The position numbers were made by a program, and so were the translations under genes. A stretch of DNA of 64,000 bases from Flavivirga jejuensis (GTDB lineage Bacteria > Bacteroidota > Bacteroidia > Flavobacteriales > Flavobacteriaceae): positions 248,001 through 312,000 of the forward strand of contig NZ_JAUOEL010000002.1 of assembly GCF_030540765.1 (NCBI RefSeq). Reading direction: 5' to 3'. Below the pieces are notes generated by a model. That model was not told where the DNA came from. It searched no databases and worked only from the letters and a program-made list of their open reading frames with translations. Shown piece by piece: positions 56,024 to 64,000 of this stretch; the stretch's first letter is position 1; each line of letters starts with the position of its first letter.

Positions 56024-57478
56024 ATGAATAATCTGGTACATAAATCTCGTAGCATATTTCTTTTCTTAAAATCTAAGAAAGAAGCTGCTTCGCTTCAAAT
56101 TAGCACCAATACAGAAGGCTATTCTCTTAAAGATGATTCTGTATTAAAACTACTTTTTGCTTTTGTAGGCCCTGCTGTTTTGGGACTTCTAATCAATGCA
56201 CTTTACAATTTAGTAGATCGCATATTTGTTGGTCAATTTGTTGGTGCAAACGGATTGTCGGCAGTGACCATGGTTTTTCCTGTCACACTTTTTCAGTTTG
56301 GATTCATACTACTTTTTGGTAGTGGATCAGGTATTTTAATTGCTAAATATTTGGGTGAAGAAAGAACTGGCAAAGCAGAAGATGCACTTGGTAATGCTAT
56401 TGCTGGGCTTTTAATAACGATAGTAATTTTTACTACCATGGGCTTATTCTTTTATAAACCTTTATTGGTTGCTTTTGGTGCTCAAGGAACACTTTTAAAT
56501 TTATCTGTAGAGTATCTTGTAATTATCATTATGGGGTTTCCTCTTAGTTTTTTCCTCGCCTTAGAATTTACATGCCGTGCAGAAGGCAACCCTCGTTTTC
56601 CAGCAAAACTCATCCTATTATCATCCATAATCAATGTTTGTTTAGATTATGTGTTCATGAAAATATTTAATATGGGCATAAGTGGAGCTGCACTAGCAAC
56701 AATAATTGCTCAATCTGTCAATGCCATACTTTTAATACGGTATTACTTAAGTGGTAAAAGCCTCGTGAAAATAGTATGGAAAAAAATCAAACTCAAAAAA
56801 CATATTATACTACCCATTCTTTCTGTTGGTTTTGCTCCTTTTATTATGGACATTGCTATAAGCTTACAGAACGTATTCGCTAATAGCCTACTGCTTCAAT
56901 CTGGAGGAACAGATGGAGTTGCAGCAATGGGGATCATTTTCGGGATTAACGTTTTTTTTATGATGACAGCACTTGGTACAGGCGACGGTATACAACCTGT
57001 GATAAGTTACAATTTTGGGGCAAAGCGATATGATCGCGCAGTAAAAACTTTGAAATACGCGTTAAAAATGGTATTTTTAATTGCTCTATCTGGAGTTGCG
57101 ATTCTGGAATTATTCCCCACTTCAATGATTCGTGTTTTTATTGATGACAATGAAAACATCACAACTATCACTAAAATAGCGATACAAATATTCGCCATAT
57201 CAATTCCTTTTTATATGGTACAAATAGTGATGACACGTTACTTTCAGGCGTTGCAAAAAAACAAAATTGCAACATTTTTGGCGCTACTGCGTCCCGTTTT
57301 GTTTGCCCCTATTGCACTCATATTAACTAAAATTTACGGCTTAATCGGTATATGGATAGCCTTTGTTATTAGTGATGGTTTAGCAGCTCTTATCTCATTC
57401 TTACTAGTTAAAAAATATTCAATCAAGAAATTAATAACACGCAATACAATTAACAGTAATAAACAATTACATATATGA
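56024..57478 (+). CDS. MATE-family multidrug efflux transporter
   Basis: 484 residues with about 12 transmembrane helices in two homologous halves. Typical MATE sequence is visible: FVGPAVLGLLINALYNLVDRIFVGQFVGANGLSAVTMVFP in the first half and LGTGDGIQPVISYNFGAKRYDRAVKTLKYAL in the second. It exports cationic compounds in exchange for Na+ or H+. An N-terminal extension of ~40 polar residues precedes the first helix. The stop overlaps the start of the RND adaptor (ATGA), which is an unusual partnership of an inner membrane MATE pump with a tripartite RND system. Confidence 0.92.
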   Translation: MNNLVHKSRSIFLFLKSKKEAASLQISTNTEGYSLKDDSVLKLLFAFVGPAVLGLLINALYNLVDRIFVGQFVGANGLSAVTMVFPVTLFQFGFILLFGSGSGILIAKYLGEERTGKAEDALGNAIAGLLITIVIFTTMGLFFYKPLLVAFGAQGTLLNLSVEYLVIIIMGFPLSFFLALEFTCRAEGNPRFPAKLILLSSIINVCLDYVFMKIFNMGISGAALATIIAQSVNAILLIRYYLSGKSLVKIVWKKIKLKKHIILPILSVGFAPFIMDIAISLQNVFANSLLLQSGGTDGVAAMGIIFGINVFFMMTALGTGDGIQPVISYNFGAKRYDRAVKTLKYALKMVFLIALSGVAILELFPTSMIRVFIDDNENITTITKIAIQIFAISIPFYMVQIVMTRYFQALQKNKIATFLALLRPVLFAPIALILTKIYGLIGIWIAFVISDGLAALISFLLVKKYSIKKLITRNTINSNKQLHI

Positions 57479-58665
57479 AAATTAGAACAATTAACTTAGA
57501 TATCTTGGGTGTTGGACTATTTATTGGTCTACTATCCATTTCTTGTAATACGAATAAAGCTCCTAATAGAATCGAAACTATTGCCGAATATAAGGTGTTA
57601 AAACTAGCTCCAGAGACGATAGAACTTTATGATGAATTCCCAGCAACTATTGAAGGCGTTGAGAATATTGAAATTAGACCTAAAATTGAAGGTTTTATAG
57701 AAAAAGTCCTAGTTGATGAAGGCGAATATGTAGAAAAGGGGCGTTTGCTCTTTGTATTAAATGCACCGCAGTACGAACAAGAGGTACGCAATACACAAGC
57801 TGCCATTAGTAGTGCGAAAGCAGAAGTAAGTTCTGCTCAGCTAGATGTGGAAAAGGCAAAACCCTTGGTAGAAAAAGAAATTATAAGCAGTTTTGAGCTT
57901 ACCTCGGCGGAAAATACAGTAACAGCTAAAAAAGCAGCATTAGAGCAAGCACAAGCTAATTTGGCAAATGCTAAAACCAATTACAATTATACACGTATTA
58001 CCGCCCCAGTTTCTGGTTTTATAGGAACACTACCATACAAATTAGGTAGTTTGGTAAGCAGTAGTACTGCAGATCCATTAACAACAGTATCTAATATTAA
58101 AAAAGTGTATGCCTATTTTTCTATTAATGAAAAAACGCATCTTGAATTCGCTCGAAAAAACCAAGGCACCAGTTCACAGGAACGTATGAACAACTCGCCC
58201 GAAGTTTCCCTTTTATTACCTGACTATACCTTGTTCAATCAAACAGGTAAAATACAGACTATAAGCGGACAGGTAGATGAAGAGACGGGTTCGTTTAATG
58301 TTCGTGCTGTTTTTGACAACCCAGATAATTTACTTAGAACTGGTAATAGTGCTACCATACGAATTCCCAGAACTATAGAAAATGCGTTGCAGATACCACA
58401 ATCTGCTACCTATGAAATTCAAGGACATGTGTATACCTACGTAGTAGATAGTCTATCACAAGCAAAATCTACTAAAATAACAGTAACACCTTCTACTTCG
58501 GGTCAAGCATATATTGTAACCAATGGACTAAAAGCAAATGACGAGGTCATTATTGAAGGAGTCAATACACTGTCTAGCGGAAAAGAAATTAAGCCTGTTC
58601 CAGTGAATGCTATCGATGTAGAAGCTTTACAAGTTACTACTAAAAATACAACAAGCTCCAATTAA
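57475..58665 (+). CDS. RND efflux periplasmic adaptor (membrane fusion protein)
   Basis: 396 residues with a lipoprotein signal (LLSISCNTN). A lipoyl-like barrel-sandwich domain (IEIRPKIEGFIEKVLVDEGEYVEKGRLLFVL), a central alpha-helical hairpin (about 100-165, Ala/Glu/Lys-rich), its return strand (YTRITAPVSGFIGTLPYKLGSLV), a beta-barrel and a membrane-proximal domain follow the AcrA/MexA order. It bridges the RND permease and the outer membrane channel. Translationally coupled to the MATE gene. Confidence 0.94.
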   Translation: MKIRTINLDILGVGLFIGLLSISCNTNKAPNRIETIAEYKVLKLAPETIELYDEFPATIEGVENIEIRPKIEGFIEKVLVDEGEYVEKGRLLFVLNAPQYEQEVRNTQAAISSAKAEVSSAQLDVEKAKPLVEKEIISSFELTSAENTVTAKKAALEQAQANLANAKTNYNYTRITAPVSGFIGTLPYKLGSLVSSSTADPLTTVSNIKKVYAYFSINEKTHLEFARKNQGTSSQERMNNSPEVSLLLPDYTLFNQTGKIQTISGQVDEETGSFNVRAVFDNPDNLLRTGNSATIRIPRTIENALQIPQSATYEIQGHVYTYVVDSLSQAKSTKITVTPSTSGQAYIVTNGLKANDEVIIEGVNTLSSGKEIKPVPVNAIDVEALQVTTKNTTSSN

Positions 58666-58682
58666 CAAGAAACCATAGCGTT

Positions 58683-61600
58683 ATGTTTAAAAAATTCATA
58701 AAAAGACCAGTGCTTTCCTCGGTAATTTCTATCATCATTTTGATTTTAGGAGTTATAGGAATCACAACCTTACCGATATCTCAATATCCAGATATTGCGC
58801 CACCAACAGTACAAGTTTCTGCTTCTTATGATGGAGCCAATGCGGAAGCCGTACTAAATAGTGTTATCGTTCCTCTTGAAGAAGCCATTAATGGTGTGAA
58901 CGGAATGACCTATATGACGTCTACTGCCAGTAGTGGGGCTGCAAGTATTACGGTGTATTTTGAATTAGGCACCGACCCTGATATTGCTGCAGTAAATGTT
59001 CAAAACAGTGTTTCAAGTGCATCAAATTTATTGCCTTCTGAAGTAACACAATCTGGTGTAACTACAAAAAAGCAACAAAGTAGTAATGTACTTATTATTG
59101 GTATTTACAGTGAGAATGATGATTATGATGAAGAATTTATGCAGAATTATGCTAACATCAACATCATTCCTGTACTTAAAAGAATTAATGGAGTAGGAAG
59201 TGCAAATACTTTTGGAGCTAGAGATTATAGTATGCGTATTTGGCTAAAAGCCAATGTTATGGCAAATTATGGTTTGGTTCCTTCAGATATAAGTCTTGCA
59301 CTTGCAGATCAAAACCTTGAAGCCGCACCTGGAGAATTAGGGCTGCAAGGCGATCAGGCATATCAATACACTTTAAAGTATAAAGGAAAATTACAAAACG
59401 CTTCTGAGTTTGAAGATATTATTGTAAAAACAACAGAAAGTGGTCGTATTTTACGATTAAAAGATATAGCAAGAGTACAGCTAGGTTCACAATCTTATAG
59501 CACTTCTACATTAGTGAATGGATACCCAGGAGTTGGTATTGCAATAGCACAATCTGCTGGTTCTAATGCTCAAGAAGTCGTTGAAAACGCCATAGCAACC
59601 TTGGAAGCAGCATCTGTTAATTTCCCAGAGGGAATTAAATATGTAGAAATGCTAAACGCCAATGATTTTTTGGATGCCTCAATTTCCAAAGTGATCTCCA
59701 CACTTATAGAAGCGTTTCTATTAGTATTTCTCGTGGTTTTTATTTTTCTTCAAGATTGGCGCTCCACTTTAATTCCTGCAATTTCAGTGCCAGTAGCCAT
59801 TGTAGGAACCTTCTTTTTCTTAAGCTTATTCGGCTTTACCATAAACTTATTAACGCTTTTCGCCTTAATGCTTGCTATTGGGATTGTGGTTGATGATGCC
59901 ATTGTGGTGGTAGAAGCGGTTCATGCCAAACTGGATTCTGGATACAAATCAACGCGAAAAGCTAGTTTGGATGCCATGAGTGAAATTTCTGGAGCCATCA
60001 TATCCATTACTTTAGTCATGTCGGCAGTATTTATACCCGTAACATTTATTAGCGGATCTTCGGGCGTATTCTATCAACAATTTGGAATAACACTTGCTAT
60101 TGCTATTATTTTATCGGCTATAAACGCATTAACGTTAAGTCCTGCATTGTGTGCATTATTGTTAAAACCTCATGATGAAGCTCATACTAAAAAGGGATTT
60201 GTACAGCGTTTTTATGTAGCATTTAATACAGGTTTTGAGAAGACAACTTTAAAATATAAAAAATCGATTTCATTCCTTATCCGTAAAAAAGCAATTGCCA
60301 TTGGTGTACTCTCTGTTTTTATTGGAATGTTCGTTTACCTAATGAATACAACAGCAACTGGTTTTGTACCAGACGAGGATCAAGGTGTTATTATGGCTAA
60401 TATTAGCCTACCAGCTGCCGCATCTTTAGAAAGAACCGCTGAAGTTGTTGAACAAATACAAGAATTAGTGGAAGATATTCCAGAAGTAAGTGCAGTATTT
60501 ACATCTACTGGTAGTGGTCTTATAAGTGGTTCTGGGTCTAATTATGCTACGGTTATACTAAAATTGAAAGATTGGGGAGAAAGATCAGGTGATGGACAAG
60601 ACGCACAATCTATCATCAAACAATTATTTGGTAAAACGGCACAGATTAAAGATGCTAGTATCATCTTTTTTACTCCGCCTACCATATCGGGTTTTGGTAT
60701 TAGTAATGGATTTCAATTGCAGCTACAAGATCAAAGTGGAGGAACAGTGGATGAACTATATAAAGTGAGTCAAGATTTTGTTTCAGCCCTAAGCAAAAGA
60801 CCTGAAATACAATATGCCTCCACAACTTTAGATCCAACTTTCCCACAATACGAGGTAGAAGTCGATGTTGCTAAAACCAAACTGGCAGGCTTAGATGTTG
60901 AAGGTATTCTAAGTGTTATGCAAGGATATTTAAGTGGTGTGTACGCTTCCAGTTTTAACAAATTTGGAAAGCAGTACCGTGTAATATACCAAGCTGAAGC
61001 GAATTTTAGAGCGAATTTGGAAAGTTTAAATGCTATTAAAGTAAAAAACAGCAATGGTATTATGGCTCCTATAACAGAGTTCGTAACGCTTAAAAGAGTT
61101 TATGGAGCACAGAGTATAACGCGATTTAATCTATTTACATCAGCTAGTATAAATGGAGCTCCCAATGATGGTTATAGTTCTGGTGATGCTATTAACGCTA
61201 TTAAAGAAGTTGCCACAGAAACATTACCAACAGGCTATGGTTACGAATACTCGGGCATGACTCGAGAAGAGATTTCAGCAGGTAGCCAAACTGTATATAT
61301 TTTTATGCTGTGTTTTATTTTTATCTACTTTTTATTAAGTGCACAATATGAAAGCTTCATCCTACCATTTTCTGTTTTATTAGCTGTTCCCGCAGGGCTT
61401 TCAGGGGTGTTGATTTTTGCAAATTTATTTGGTATTAGCAATAACATTTATATACAAATCACACTAGTAATGCTCATTGGATTACTCGCCAAAAATGCCA
61501 TTTTAATTGTAGAGTTTGCTATACAAAGAAGGCGTGAAGGCGAAACCATTGTACAGTCGGCAATAGACGGCGCCATTGCCAGGTTCAGACCTATTTTAAT

Positions 61601-61835
61601 GACTTCATTCGCTTTTATTTTCGGATTATTACCATTGATGATTGCAACAGGTGCTGGCGCTACAGGAAATAGAGCTATTGGTACTGGGGCAATTGGTGGT
61701 ATGCTCATAGGAACCATCTTGGGAGTCTTAGTTATTCCGGTTCTTTATATCATTTTCCAGACGCTTCAAGAGAAAATAGTGGGCATACCAAATGATGATT
61801 GGGGAGAAGATGAAGAATTACCATTGAATAAATAA
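58683..61835 (+). CDS. RND efflux permease, HAE1 (AcrB/MexB) type
   Basis: 1050 residues, full length for the family. The N-terminus KKFIKRPVLSSVISIIILILG is typical. Two large periplasmic loops separate 12 transmembrane helices. The proton-relay motif in helix 4 is present (AIGIVVDDAIVVVEAV, adjacent Asp pair at about 406-407). Helix 11 and 12 segments (GLLAKNAILIVEFA; GAIARFRPILMTSFAFIFGLLPLMIATGAGATGNRAIGTGAIGGM) are canonical. It is a proton-driven drug/detergent exporter, 17 bases after the adaptor gene. Confidence 0.96.
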   Translation: MFKKFIKRPVLSSVISIIILILGVIGITTLPISQYPDIAPPTVQVSASYDGANAEAVLNSVIVPLEEAINGVNGMTYMTSTASSGAASITVYFELGTDPDIAAVNVQNSVSSASNLLPSEVTQSGVTTKKQQSSNVLIIGIYSENDDYDEEFMQNYANINIIPVLKRINGVGSANTFGARDYSMRIWLKANVMANYGLVPSDISLALADQNLEAAPGELGLQGDQAYQYTLKYKGKLQNASEFEDIIVKTTESGRILRLKDIARVQLGSQSYSTSTLVNGYPGVGIAIAQSAGSNAQEVVENAIATLEAASVNFPEGIKYVEMLNANDFLDASISKVISTLIEAFLLVFLVVFIFLQDWRSTLIPAISVPVAIVGTFFFLSLFGFTINLLTLFALMLAIGIVVDDAIVVVEAVHAKLDSGYKSTRKASLDAMSEISGAIISITLVMSAVFIPVTFISGSSGVFYQQFGITLAIAIILSAINALTLSPALCALLLKPHDEAHTKKGFVQRFYVAFNTGFEKTTLKYKKSISFLIRKKAIAIGVLSVFIGMFVYLMNTTATGFVPDEDQGVIMANISLPAAASLERTAEVVEQIQELVEDIPEVSAVFTSTGSGLISGSGSNYATVILKLKDWGERSGDGQDAQSIIKQLFGKTAQIKDASIIFFTPPTISGFGISNGFQLQLQDQSGGTVDELYKVSQDFVSALSKRPEIQYASTTLDPTFPQYEVEVDVAKTKLAGLDVEGILSVMQGYLSGVYASSFNKFGKQYRVIYQAEANFRANLESLNAIKVKNSNGIMAPITEFVTLKRVYGAQSITRFNLFTSASINGAPNDGYSSGDAINAIKEVATETLPTGYGYEYSGMTREEISAGSQTVYIFMLCFIFIYFLLSAQYESFILPFSVLLAVPAGLSGVLIFANLFGISNNIYIQITLVMLIGLLAKNAILIVEFAIQRRREGETIVQSAIDGAIARFRPILMTSFAFIFGLLPLMIATGAGATGNRAIGTGAIGGMLIGTILGVLVIPVLYIIFQTLQEKIVGIPNDDWGEDEELPLNK

Positions 61836-61845
61836 AAAACTAGAT

Positions 61846-63258
61846 ATGAAATATAGAACTTTAAAATATATCATTCCCATTACATTGCCCCTGCTAATGC
61901 TGAATTCATGTGGTGTGATAAACAAAAGATATGTAACTCCAGATGCAAAATTTTCTGAGAGTTATAGAGATACTGTAGTGCAGGATACTACTTCTATGGC
62001 TACTTTACATTGGAAAGAAATAATTTCTGATAGTATCTTACAGGAATTAATCAAAGAAGGATTGCAAAACAATCTTGATTTGAAGACAGCCTTGGAAAAC
62101 ATAAATCAAGCCCAAGCTAGTTTGGTACAAGCTAAATTATCTTTTTTACCTAGTTTGGAAGGAAGCGCTCAAGTAAGTAAATCAAAAACGTCACAAGCAT
62201 TATTGAATTCTGGTAGCGTAAATGGTACAAATATAAATACGACTTCATATCTGGGTCAGTTAAGTAGTAGTTGGGAGATTGATGTATGGGGTAAATTGCG
62301 CAGTAACAAACGATCTGTTTTAGCATCATTCTTAAAAACGGAAGCAGCAACGAGAGCTGTAGAAACACAACTGATTTCAGATATTGCTGTTGCATACTAT
62401 AATTTGTTGGCACTTGATGCGCAATTGGAAATTACCAAGGAAACGCTTCAAAATCGAATAGGAGATCAAGAAACTATGAAACTTCTTAAAGAGTCTGCCA
62501 TAGTAGATGGTGCTGCTGTTGTACAAAGCGAGTCAAGTAGATACGAAATAGAAGCTAGTATACCAGATATTGAATTAAGTATTTTACAAGAAGAGAATGC
62601 ACTTTCTATTTTGTTAGGTAGGGTTCCTGGTGCTATAGAAAGATCATCGCTAGAGAAACAAACAGCCTATGCCGATTTAAAAATTGGTCTTCCAGCTTCT
62701 CTTCTAAGAAACCGGCCAGATATTCAGGAAGCGGAAATGGCTTTTAGAACTGCTTTTGAGGATGTAAATTTGGCAAAAACCTATTTCTATCCGTCACTTA
62801 CAATTACAGCTAATGGAGGTCTTTCATCTTTATCATTAACCAATTTTTTTGATAATTCTGTATTCTATAATTTAGTTGGTGGTCTCACCCAACCCATTTT
62901 TGCAAATGGAGAAAATAAAGCCCGATTAAAAATTAATAAATCATTACAACAACAAGCTTTTTATAATTATAAAGCAACTTGGTTAGATGCTGGCGGAGAA
63001 ATTTCGAATGCACTTTTCCTTTACAAGAAAGCTAAAGAAAAACAGGAAGCAAGAGCGTATCAAATTTCGGCTTTAGAAAAATCAGTTGAATTTACCGAAA
63101 CGCTTCTGGAATATTCCTCTACCACCAATTATACTGATGTGCTTACCACTAAGAACAATCTATTATCTGCACAATTGAATGGTGTTAGTGACAAGCAACA
63201 GGAATTGCAGGCCGTGGTTCAACTTTACCGTGCTCTTGGAGGAGGATGGTTAAATTAG
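61846..63258 (+). CDS. RND efflux outer membrane factor (OprM/NodT type)
   Basis: 470 residues with a lipoprotein signal (LLMLNSCGVINKRY, lipobox). Two outer membrane efflux repeats: WKEIISDSILQELIKEGLQNNLDLKTALENINQAQA near the start and IGLPASLLRNRPDIQEAEMAFRTAFEDVNLAKTYFYPSLTITANGGL in the second half. The motif GLPASLLRNRPDI is diagnostic of the NodT/OprM family. It completes the tripartite pump encoded by the two genes upstream, 10 bases after the permease. Confidence 0.95.
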   Translation: MKYRTLKYIIPITLPLLMLNSCGVINKRYVTPDAKFSESYRDTVVQDTTSMATLHWKEIISDSILQELIKEGLQNNLDLKTALENINQAQASLVQAKLSFLPSLEGSAQVSKSKTSQALLNSGSVNGTNINTTSYLGQLSSSWEIDVWGKLRSNKRSVLASFLKTEAATRAVETQLISDIAVAYYNLLALDAQLEITKETLQNRIGDQETMKLLKESAIVDGAAVVQSESSRYEIEASIPDIELSILQEENALSILLGRVPGAIERSSLEKQTAYADLKIGLPASLLRNRPDIQEAEMAFRTAFEDVNLAKTYFYPSLTITANGGLSSLSLTNFFDNSVFYNLVGGLTQPIFANGENKARLKINKSLQQQAFYNYKATWLDAGGEISNALFLYKKAKEKQEARAYQISALEKSVEFTETLLEYSSTTNYTDVLTTKNNLLSAQLNGVSDKQQELQAVVQLYRALGGGWLN

Positions 63259-63273
63259 CTATAGATAAACACA

Positions 63274-63424
63274 TGCCTTGACCAGCTTAGTTAAGGCATA
63301 TCTAGCTAGAAGAAAACCTATCAATAATATGCTAACCCCAATACAAATGCATCAACAAAATACTTTAAAAACCTAAACGATATAAAGCTAAAAAACCTAA
63401 ACAATAAAGTTATTGTTCAGGTTT
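63274..63424 (+). terminator. Terminator hairpins of the MATE-RND operon
   Basis: tgccttgac/gttaaggca (63274-63298, one mismatch) lies just after the operon. A longer hairpin follows, aaacctaaacaata / tattgttcaggttt (about 63393-63424, one mismatch), trailed by a T-rich stretch. The second is the better terminator candidate, and could also serve the gene on the opposite strand at 63516. Confidence 0.65.
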
Positions 63425-63515
63425 AATTATTTATTTTTAACCCTTTAATAATCTGTATCGATTATTTAGGGCTTGACAATTTAATATGTTACTAAAAAAG
63501 TAAGTTATAATGCTT

Positions 63516-64000
63516 TTACTTTTTTACAATTCTTAACGTTTTAGAACTAGATTGAGTTTTAACCTGTGCAAGGTAAACACCTGTCGCTAAATCACTAATA
63601 TCGTAATTCTCTTCTGTATTAAATGTTTTTAATAAACGTCCTGTGATATTATATAATTTTACATTTTCAATGTTTTTATTAGAATTTAATTGAAAACTGT
63701 TTGTTACAGGGTTAGGATAAGCAGAAATTGTTGCTACTTGAGTGTCAATATCATTTGTAGATAAAAACGAGTCTCCTTTAACTTCGACACTGTAAAATCT
63801 AAGACGGGTAACAGAAGCACCATTCGTAAGAAATTCATTAACGGTAATTGTAACATCAGTTTCTGTTGTTGATAAAGGAATAACTGTAGTATAATCAAAA
63901 TATTTATCAACATTGGCAACATCACCATCAGTTCCTGAATCATCATTAAAAGTAAAAGCGAAATCAGCTTGCCCTGCTACAGAAATCACTCCACTTCCAA
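63516..64000 (-). CDS. T9SS type A sorting domain protein, C-terminal part
   Basis: The frame is open to the right edge, so only the last ~160 residues are seen. The final ~75 residues are a type A sorting domain (ISAYPNPVTNSFQLNSNKNIENVKLYNITGRLLKTF ... ISDLATGVYLAQVKTQSSSKTLRIVKK). The preceding part is beta-rich and Asp/Thr-rich (NDDSGTDGDVANVDKYFDY; VTITVNEFLTNGASVTRLRFYSVEVKG). It should be secreted by the type IX system. The catalytic or binding part lies outside the window, so function cannot be assigned. Confidence 0.85.
   Translation of the reverse strand, partial: GSGVISVAGQADFAFTFNDDSGTDGDVANVDKYFDYTTVIPLSTTETDVTITVNEFLTNGASVTRLRFYSVEVKGDSFLSTNDIDTQVATISAYPNPVTNSFQLNSNKNIENVKLYNITGRLLKTFNTEENYDISDLATGVYLAQVKTQSSSKTLRIVKK

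Noticed and set aside
63274-63298. Hairpin after the efflux operon as a small RNA
   Set aside because: There is no promoter-like sequence, and its position fits a terminator or stabilising hairpin.
1-64000. CRISPR arrays, tRNA or rRNA genes, prophage modules
   Set aside because: No regularly spaced direct repeats, cloverleaf-like conserved blocks, rRNA signatures or phage structural genes were noticed on reading. A covariance-model scan would be the decisive test.

Overview
The window is AT-rich DNA from a member of the Bacteroidota, most likely a marine Flavobacteriaceae. The evidence is type IX secretion (T9SS) C-terminal sorting domains, several SusC/SusD pairs, ECF sigma/FecR regulators, TAnnTTTG-type promoters, almost no Shine-Dalgarno sequences, and dispersed intergenic palindromes carrying the GCGCAGTCGA motif. 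No rRNA, tRNA or CRISPR array was seen.

Layout. (1) 1-3.2 kb: the tail of a TolC-type outer membrane protein, then a palindromic repeat region carrying an IS110-family insertion sequence; its 5' noncoding end looks like it encodes a bridge RNA. (2) 3.2-14.1 kb: a propionate/succinate cluster. meaB is on the + strand, facing a minus-strand group: methylmalonyl-CoA epimerase, the four subunits of a sodium-pumping biotin-dependent decarboxylase (carboxyltransferase, gamma, biotin carrier, beta), a CoA-transferase and both methylmalonyl-CoA mutase subunits. Together they interconvert propionyl-CoA and succinyl-CoA with coupling to a Na+ gradient. (3) 14.1-46.4 kb: three paralogous trans-envelope signalling and uptake modules, A (minus strand), B and C (plus strand). 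Each has an ECF sigma gene divergent from FecR (anti-sigma), SusC with an STN signalling domain, SusD and a TlpA-like thioredoxin. B and C are a tandem segmental duplication of about 10.4 kb, each also carrying a T9SS-secreted ELWVSDGT-repeat protein. An IS4-family element sits between B and C in the loop of a terminator hairpin. A shared promoter motif, GGG-N16-CGT, precedes FecR and the T9SS gene in both B and C, which suggests a small sigma regulon coupling uptake to a secreted protein. (4) 46.7-51.4 kb: two tandem TlpA-like lipoproteins, a trypsin-like protease with a nested PDZ domain, and a pseudogene scar of a TlpA copy. (5) 51.4-54.6 kb: a DUF1566 lipoprotein and a LytS/LytR-type two-component pair. 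(6) 55-63.3 kb: an AraC regulator divergent from a MATE-RND efflux operon (MATE, adaptor, permease, outer membrane factor). (7) The window ends inside another T9SS-sorted protein.

No glycoside hydrolase or polysaccharide lyase gene lies near the SusCD pairs. The accessory genes are thioredoxin-like proteins and a protease, so a peptide or protein-derived ligand is a reasonable guess, but the substrate is not shown by the sequence. All homology statements are from recognising families by eye; no database search was run.
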